Assembly (NCBI GenBank): GCA_012295275.1
Contig: CM022671.1
Coordinates: 28,813,750-28,828,749 of the forward strand
DNA: 15,000 nucleotides
Source: Chrysomallon squamiferum
Taxonomy: Eukaryota; Mollusca; Gastropoda; Neomphalida; Peltospiridae
Direction of reading: 5' to 3'
In this document: one piece after another, positions 9,822 through 15,000 of the stretch
How the letters are laid out: every line of letters starts with the position of its first letter
How positions within the stretch are numbered: position 1 is the first letter of the stretch
Notes under the pieces: model-generated
What the model saw: the letters and a program-made list of their open reading frames with translations, nothing else
What the model was told of the DNA's origin: nothing
The model's database searches: none
Made by a program: the position numbers and the translations under genes

Positions 9822-12232
9822 GTTTGCTTCAGTGTTATATATATTTTTTTATCAGTAATTTTTTTTTTTAATTAATTTTTAAAATTTGCTAATTTTTAAT
9901 TTTTAAATATTTTTAATTATTTTTTAAATAATAATATTTATTATGATGCTATAGTATAATAATAATAATTTTAATAAAATAATTTAAAATTTTGTTCATT
10001 TTCCAAAATTCTGGAAAATTTACTAAATTTGTTCATTTAGACTGTATAAAATGGAGGAATTTTAAACTATAAAATTGGAGATAATTGTTCATTTCTGTAT
10101 AAAAATGTTCAATAATAGTAATATTTGTTCATTTAATAATAAAATAGGGTGTGTTAATAATAATAATAATTTAATAATAAAATAATAATAATAATAGTAA
10201 CATTTGTTCATTTAGGAGCTGTATAAAATAGGGTGTGTTAATAATAATAATAATAATTGTTCATTTAAATATAAAATTGGATGTGGTGTGTTCATTTTAA
10301 TGAAATTGGATGTGTTAATAATAATAATAACATTTGTTCATTTAGGAGCTGTATAAAATTGGGTGTGTTAATAATAATAATAATAATTGTTCATTTAGGA
10401 GCTATATAAAATTGGATGTGTTAATAATAATAATAATATTTGTTCATTTTGTTCATTTAGGATTTGTTCATTTAGGAGCTGTATAAAATTGGGTGTGTTA
10501 ATAATAATAATAATAATTGTTCTTGTTTGTTTAGTAATAATAGGATTCATTTGTTCATTTAGGAGCTGTATAAAAATAGGGTGTGTTATAAAAATTTTGG
10601 ATGTGTTAATAATAATAATAACATTTGTTCACTTAGGAGCTGTATAAAATTGGGTGTGTTAATAATAATAATAACATTTGTTCATTTAGGAGCTGTATAA
10701 AATTGGGTGCGTTGAGCCATTAAAAAGACTCGCTGGGGCACCTAACACTGTCGCATCCAAGCTGGCTGGAGAAGCCCTTCACATCATTGGTGAAGAAATC
10801 CCTCACAGACTGAGCACACAGGTGCCTCTCTGGACCATAGAGGATGTGACATACTGGGTTTCACAGGTAACAACATAGTCTGTAGGTTTATCTAGAAGAT
10901 GCACCCCGTTATTTTTGTTCAGTTTATATTTTTTCTCTTAATAACTGAATTCATCATTTCTTCTTGACTGTTAAATTCATCATCATCATCATCATAATTC
11001 AAGGAGCTATCCTTAGGCAGTAAATATATTTTTTGTATTGTGCATGAAAATTGTTTTTCTAAAGTATATAGGTTTATACAGATTTATATTAAATTTACAG
11101 TATATCTTCTTTTTTTTACAACCTTTTTAATATTTGGTTTTGAATTTATTTATTTATGTATAGTTGTTTATTTGTTATAGCAGTTTGTTTTTTGCGTATG
11201 AATGAATGTTTTATTTAAGTATCCTCATGTAGTTAAATATTTAATGTAGTTACATATATATTTTTTGTTTTTAGGGAATTATCTCAGATGACTGCAAAGT
11301 AAGAATATATTTCATATCTACTTTGTATATATCTGGGCTGTGGTTCATCTCCAGGTTTTTATTTATCCTGCAGTAAATTCACACAATGCAACACCTGCAA
11401 GTTAGCTAATACTATATCATTCAGAGTACTGTCAAAAAACAAATAAATCTGATCTCCTTTTTCAGTGTGGTTGTTGTTGTTGATTAGATTCAATTTTTTA
11501 TTTGTTATTTTTAATATCATACAAGTGCATAATAATGGTAAAATTGTCAGATCAATAAAGATCTATTTTTAATGGTAATTTTTGATTGTATTTCTTTTCT
11601 TTTCTTGTTTCCATAATCAATTACTGCAGTCAAATACACACTTCATCACACTCTGTCTATTAAAGCCTGATTAAATCACATGCCCACTGATCTGTAGTTA
11701 TTTGTACATGATATTAATGCCAATAAAATAATGATAAAGGAGATAAAAAAAATCTAACAACAACATAAAATGTTCAGATGTATTTTAGTTGGTATGGGCA
11801 GGTAAAATTAAAAAAAAAAATAAAAAATAAAAAATAAAATTTTATTTGAAAAAAAGTGAGAGAAATAGAACAAAAATCAACTTTCTTTCTCTTTCATGAC
11901 CTAATTTTAACTCACTCCATGGTCTCTATACATTGATGAACTGGATAAAGTCAAAAAAATAAAAATAATAAAATGGTTAATTTCAATTATTTAGTTTAGT
12001 GTGTGAAACTGCAGGTTAAATAAAACAGCTAGTTACTGTCATAAGATATCCTTTTAAATCTTCCTCTGGTTTGACTGGTAAATATTTTTAACAGAGTTTT
12101 ATGCAGTATTTACCATTCTAATCAGGGCTGGATGAAACCAGTATCTTAAGATAATAACTTAATGTCTTTATTTCTGTATATATACATATATTCACATATG
12201 TGCTAATCAATTTTTGATTATTTTGTGTAGTT

Positions 12233-12263
<31 letters not shown>

Positions 12264-12278
12264 CGTACTTTGGTGTTG

Positions 12279-12310
<32 letters not shown>

Positions 12311-12907
12311 GGTGGTAGTGGTATTGGTGGTGTTGGTGATAAATATTAAGCACTTCAGATAAAGAGGTAACCACATTATGGCAAAACTTTATATTTTGCA
12401 GTAGTTTTGTAAAATTATTAATTTTTTATTACAATGAACATTTTTGCAGATGCTTTACAGATGTTGTTCTCAAAACATTTCATTATCATGACTTCAAATA
12501 TATAATGTCATCATCATCATTATCATCATCATCATCCTTTTTTAAATTTCTGCTTGCTATTAGTATTACTATTATCTTCTTCTGTTTCTTAAAATATTTA
12601 TTATTATAATTTATTATTATTTTGCATGTATATTTTATTTTCTCATAAAATTACTGGTAATGTTAATTTGTTTGTAAATATATCATATTAATGCAACACA
12701 TGAAAAAATATTTATGTTTATCTCATAAAAGTTAATTGTGCATATATTTGATCTAATTTGCATTATACAATACAAATTATTACTTTTATGTCATTTAAAT
12801 TTGTTTATACTAAATTATAGTTTTAATATCTAATTTAATATAATTACAAATTAATTAATTTAAAAATATTGTTAACATTTGATATTGTTGCTGTTGTAGT
12901 TGTTATT

Positions 12908-12948
<41 letters not shown>

Positions 12949-13906
12949 ATTATTATTATTATTAGCAAAAGTATCATCATCATCATCATCATTATTATTA
13001 TTACTATTATTAACATCATTATCATCATCATCAATATTATTATTATTATTATCATCATTGTTATCCTTTTCATCATCACCATTATCATCATTATTATCAT
13101 TAACAGGCAGGATTTGAAGACTATGCTGCAGATTTTGAGAACTGTCAGGTAGATGGGGACCTCTTGCTGAGACTAACTGAAGAAGAACTCTCAGAAAGTT
13201 TACACATGAATTGTAGAATTTCTAGAAAAAGGTACAACAACTACTTCACAGTCTCTTAACAATTTTTAGAAAACATTTACAGAAAGTTAATTTTTATCTT
13301 AGGCTGTGCAAAATTTCTAGAAAAAGGTACTGAAATTTTAGTTTTCTACCTTAGGCTCTGGGAAGTTTCGAGGAAAAGGTACTGAAATTTTAATTTTTTA
13401 TCTTAGGCCGTGCAAAATTTCTAGAACTAAGTAAAAAAAAGTATTTCTTAGTCTCTTCAAAATTAGTCTAGAAAACTGGTGGAGAAAATTTGAATTCTTA
13501 TCTTACTATCTGCAAAATATCTTGAAAAACGTACATAAATTTTCACCTTTTATCTTAAGTTATGTAGAAGATGTTGAAAATTATATGTCATTTTGGAAAA
13601 ATATAAATATAATTTATGTAACAGTTTTGTAGAAGCTGTAATAAAATAAATGCATTTCTTCCAGATTTCTCAGGGAACTTAAAGACCTGAAGGTCACAGC
13701 CAACTATACATCATGTGATCCAAGCAAGCTTTCTGATTGGCTGCTGGAGCTTGGACCAGATTTCCCCCAGTATACTTACCAGCTGATAATGAATGGAGTA
13801 GATAAAGCAGTTATGTCTTCAATGACAGATGAACTGCTCAGAGAATGTGGAATATTAAGTGGTGTTCACAGAATGTTAATATTACAAAAAATAAATGGTA
13901 AATGAA

Positions 13907-13937
<31 letters not shown>

Positions 13938-14858
13938 GTTAGTATTTGTGTATGGTATTCCACATATTCATGATTTCAGTTAAGATTTTGATTGGTACAT
14001 TAGAATATTTCTTGCATACAAATATCTTTTGTACAGAGTGGGTCATTTGATCATTCATCATACTTTATCCTATTTTAAAAAAAAAAAAAAATCCAAAATC
14101 CTTTTTTTCCAACAAATGCTTATATAACACTTTTCCTATTACTTTTCAAAACTGATCCTTTTTTTTTTCTTTTTTCTTTCAGGTGTCAGACAATCAGATG
14201 GACAGATTTCCTTGCCGCTAGACAGTCCTGATGTTGCTACTCAGAATAAAACTATTGATGCTTTCATCAGCTACAGAAGATCAAACGGTTCTCAGCTGGC
14301 AAGGTGAGTGGCTGTAATGACCCACCACTAACTACAGTAGTCAGTGTCTTCCCTTGACTCCCCACACATCCCTGAAGTCTTTTGTTTCATTGCAGGACAT
14401 ATCATCAACATGGTTTTTCTGATACTCAACTCTTTGTCCATATTGGTTTAGCATTTTACTATAAGCCAAAGTTTGTTACCAGCCACTTTTGACTGAAACT
14501 GTTTTATCTGAAGCAAGTGTTTAAATAATTTGATTCATCTTTCATTAAGGAGTACAGTTAAATAATATGTAAAGTTATGCTGTTGTGTAAGTTATTCATA
14601 TTGTCAAGAATATAAATTAAATAGTGTTGTCACTTTGTCCATGAAGTCAATATATAGGCTTCATATTGGCTAGAAATTTTAAAAGGAAATGTTAACAAAA
14701 TGTTTGTTACTGATGTTATTATTTTTATATATAGAAATGCACACACACACACACACACACATTGTATACATATACAGTCATACATTCTAAAACACAGGCA
14801 CATACATATAAACATATCTATTATTTTTATTTATTTTTTATTTTATTTTATTTTATTT

Positions 14859-14902
<44 letters not shown>

Positions 14903-15000
14903 TTATTATTTTTTATTTTTATTTTAATTATTTTTCAGTTTATTAAAAGTGCATCTTCAGCTGAGGGGATTTTCTGTGTTTATTGACATTGAGCGACTGC
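8331..15000 (+). CDS. SARM1: SARM1 orthologue (ARM-SAM-SAM-TIR NAD+ hydrolase), six exons, 3' end outside window
   Basis: Join 8331-9821, 10690-10866, 13107-13231, 13665-13897, 14183-14303, 14939-15000 and beyond. All introns are GT-AG and the phases close without a stop over 736 codons. Domain order matches the SARM1 family: N-terminal extension (about 1-200), ARM repeats (about 203-540), SAM1 (about 545-608), SAM2 (about 616-675), TIR (from about 699). Family knowledge: SARM1 cleaves NAD+ through its TIR domain; the ARM domain binds NAD+ (off) or NMN (on); the SAM domains build an octamer; activation kills injured axons, and invertebrate members also act in innate immune signalling. The stretch [13 protein letters not shown] followed by [16 protein letters not shown] is nearly diagnostic. 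Human SARM1 is 724 residues; this one has already passed 736 before the TIR is complete because of its longer N-terminus. The catalytic Glu lies downstream of the window. The upstream start is uncertain. Confidence 0.95.
9822..10020. other. First part of intron 1 (intron spans 9822-10689)
   Basis: Very AT-rich sequence with poly-T and ATT tracts follows the weak donor gtttgc. The tandem acceptor array occupies the rest of the 868-nt intron. Confidence 0.85.
10021..10713 (+). repeat. Tandem array of duplicated 3' splice site plus exon-2 start
   Basis: The unit is ttgttcatttag, then the 24-nt beginning of exon 2 (gagctgtataaaattgggtg plus tgtt), then (AAT)n, about 53 bp or multiples. Acceptor AGs of intact or near-intact decoys end at 10215, 10345, 10398, 10475, 10562 and 10636; the true one ends at 10689. 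Partial copies end at 10040 and 10460. Copies near 10132 and 10259 have lost the AG, and the one near 10593 is a fragment. The true exon differs by one base inside the shared 24 nt (gtgcgtt against gtgtgtt) and then continues into conserved coding sequence, so the intronic copies derive from the exon edge rather than the reverse. Confidence 0.9.
10690..10866 (+). CDS. SARM1: SARM1 exon 2: C-terminal ARM repeat and start of SAM1
   Basis: 177 nt, 59 codons, phase 0 at both ends (residues 498-556). It begins [14 protein letters not shown], which aligns with the family's last ARM helix ending in LKRL, and continues through an [10 protein letters not shown] segment (family: LRLLGEEVP) to [12 protein letters not shown], the first SAM1 helix. 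The donor is cag/gtaaca. The acceptor is a tandem NAGNAG (tag-gag at 10687-10692): the distal AG gives one Glu at the junction, the proximal AG gives two. The first 24 nt and the acceptor are repeated many times in the intron upstream. Confidence 0.93.
11275..11298 (+). CDS. SARM1: Candidate 24-nt microexon inside SAM1 (optional 8 residues)
   Basis: A T-rich tract ending ttgtttttag (AG at 11273-11274) is followed by exactly 24 nt and a strong donor, gtaagaat. The segment reads GIISDDCK in phase 0, the phase needed between the flanking phase-0 exons, and has no stop. Inclusion would place 8 residues between WVSQ and AGFEDY, in the early SAM1 helices. The flanking introns would be 408 and 1808 nt, both workable. 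The splice sites look better than those of exon 1. I recall reports of a 24-nt alternative insertion in vertebrate SARM1 near the SAM region, but cannot confirm the same position. No transcript evidence is available here, so it remains a prediction. Confidence 0.55.
12909..13106. repeat. Compound (TA)n-(TTA)n-(ATC/ATT)n microsatellite abutting a splice acceptor
   Basis: (TA)n at about 12909-12944, (TTA)n to about 12964, then mixed cat/tat trinucleotides almost unbroken to attaacag at the exon-3 border. The repeat supplies the region where the branch point and pyrimidine tract must lie. Confidence 0.95.
13107..13231 (+). CDS. SARM1: SARM1 exon 3: SAM1 domain
   Basis: 125 nt, entering in phase 0 and leaving after two bases of an Arg codon (residues 557-598). 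It encodes [20 protein letters not shown] then [14 protein letters not shown] and CRISRKR, a close match to SAM1 of the family, including the hallmark [18 protein letters not shown]1 helps assemble the octameric ring. The acceptor, attaacag, ends a long ATC/ATT microsatellite rather than a clean pyrimidine tract. The donor is ag/gtacaa, of modest strength. The exon's last ~24 nt and donor recur downstream in a tandem array. Confidence 0.95.
13232..13590 (+). repeat. Tandem array of duplicated exon-3 end and donor, forming 24-nt pseudo-exons
   Basis: The exon-3 end and donor (atttctagaaaaag/gtac) recur downstream with a 52-bp period. Three units form AG-bounded, GT-bounded 24-nt blocks at 13303-13326, 13355-13378 and 13407-13430. 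Each is stop-free in the phase set by exon 3 and would add [16 protein letters not shown] or RPCKISRT-like residues before FLREL. More decayed units lie around 13251-13280, 13452-13478 (would create TGA at the junction), 13507-13530 and 13555-13583. The 28-nt gaps between neighbouring blocks are too short for an intron, so at most one of two adjacent units could be included. Confidence 0.85.
13665..13897 (+). CDS. SARM1: SARM1 exon 4: end of SAM1 and SAM2 domain
   Basis: 233 nt with acceptor tttcttccag, and a donor g/gtaaat. It completes the split Arg (AG+A), encodes residues 599-675 and leaves one base of a Gly codon. [18 protein letters not shown] closes SAM1 and links to SAM2; [18 protein letters not shown] and the following [13 protein letters not shown] are typical of SAM2 in SARM1. 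SAM2 cooperates with SAM1 in ring formation. The donor is followed within about ten bases by a long poly-T run. Confidence 0.95.
13898..14182. other. Intron 4 (285 nt) with poly-T tract next to the donor
   Basis: Donor gtaaatgaa leads within ten bases into about 26 consecutive T (13907-13932). A poly-A run lies at 14077-14090 and a T-rich acceptor tract at 14158-14182. Confidence 0.9.
14183..14303 (+). CDS. SARM1: SARM1 exon 5: SAM2-TIR linker and start of TIR domain
   Basis: 121 nt with a strong acceptor (tttttctttcag) and a strong donor (gtgagt). It completes Gly676 and encodes residues 677-715, then two bases (AG) of the Ser716 codon. The first part is a variable linker ([20 protein letters not shown]); then comes [14 protein letters not shown], the first TIR strand and the start of its first helix. 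This stretch is nearly invariant across SARM1 proteins and helps form the NAD+ pocket. Confidence 0.95.
14304..14938. other. Intron 5 (635 nt) with (CA)n and long (TTTA)n
   Basis: Donor gtgagt. (CA)n occupies about 14739-14761 and TTTA/TTTTA repeats about 14822-14935, running into the ttttcag acceptor of the TIR exon. No coding potential was found in between. Confidence 0.9.
14939..15000 (+). CDS. SARM1: SARM1 exon 6: TIR domain, truncated by window end
   Basis: The acceptor ttttcag at 14932-14938 follows a long TTTA repeat. The exon completes Ser716 (AG+T) and reads [20 protein letters not shown] before the window ends one base into the next codon. This is the first TIR helix, second strand and start of the BB loop. 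The Gly in LRGFSV corresponds to the BB-loop-proximal glycine known to be needed for human activity. The catalytic Glu and the rest of the domain must lie beyond 15000. Confidence 0.93.

Larger units (their letters stand above)
10867..13106. other. Intron 2 (2240 nt) with simple repeats and the candidate microexon
   Basis: Bounded by gtaaca and attaacag. Contents: (CAT)n at 10977-10995, the candidate microexon at 11275-11298, A-rich tracts near 11809-11840, (TTTA)n at about 12231-12263, (GTT)n at 12273-12296, (GGT)n at 12296-12316, (CAT)n at about 12509-12536 and a long compound microsatellite at its 3' end. No other coding segment is needed to complete SAM1. Confidence 0.85.

Noticed and set aside
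10200-10713. Regular direct repeats resembling a CRISPR array
   Set aside because: The repeats are AT-rich, include part of a coding exon and a eukaryotic splice acceptor, and the intervening sequence is (AAT)n rather than unique spacers.
12044-12056. U12-type donor-like atatcctttt in intron 2
   Set aside because: No matching U12 branch site and acceptor nearby, and SAM1 is complete without another exon.
12903-13152. Open frames of Ile/Leu/Ser/Met repeats on both strands
   Set aside because: Translations of the compound microsatellite before exon 3; the real frame enters only at 13107.

Overview
This is a eukaryotic (metazoan) window holding the 5' and middle part of one interrupted gene on the + strand: an orthologue of SARM1 (Ect4/dSarm in fly, TIR-1 in worm), the TIR-domain NAD+ hydrolase that triggers axon degeneration. 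Very AT-rich non-coding DNA crowded with (CA)n, (ATT)n, (TTTA)n and poly-T runs, GT-AG introns and lophotrochozoan-like exon sequence suggest a mollusc, plausibly a cephalopod. That taxonomic call is inference and only moderately secure.

Layout. 1-8256 has no exon I can support: simple repeats, three diverged local duplications, and one more complex stretch rich in TAAT/ATTA motifs (about 7355-7680) that could be a conserved regulatory element. 8257-9821 is a large exon encoding a Ser-rich N-terminal extension and most of the ARM domain. Five more exons follow: 10690-10866 (end of ARM, start of SAM1), 13107-13231 (SAM1), 13665-13897 (end of SAM1 and SAM2), 14183-14303 (linker and start of TIR) and 14939-15000+ (TIR, cut by the window edge). 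Phases join exactly (0, 0, 2, 1, 2). They give 736 codons from the ATG at 8331, with no stop. The catalytic glutamate of the TIR domain lies beyond the window.

The most unusual content is in the introns. Intron 1 carries a tandem array whose unit copies the real 3' splice site plus the first 24 nt of the next exon, giving at least six decoy acceptors. I traced all three frames from them and each reaches a stop at or before 10723. The intron after the SAM1 exon carries a second array that copies the exon end and its donor. Three of its units each form a 24-nt, in-phase, stop-free candidate mini-exon bounded by AG and GT. Both arrays have a period near 52-53 bp. Separately, 11275-11298 is a well-formed 24-nt candidate microexon that would add 8 residues inside SAM1.

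How it fits together: the ARM domain normally senses NAD+/NMN and holds the TIR domain inactive, the SAM domains form the octameric ring, and the TIR domain destroys NAD+. Decoy acceptors would yield ARM-only truncations, while the microexons would alter SAM1. The splice-site duplications could therefore tune the amount or assembly of active enzyme, which is inference only.
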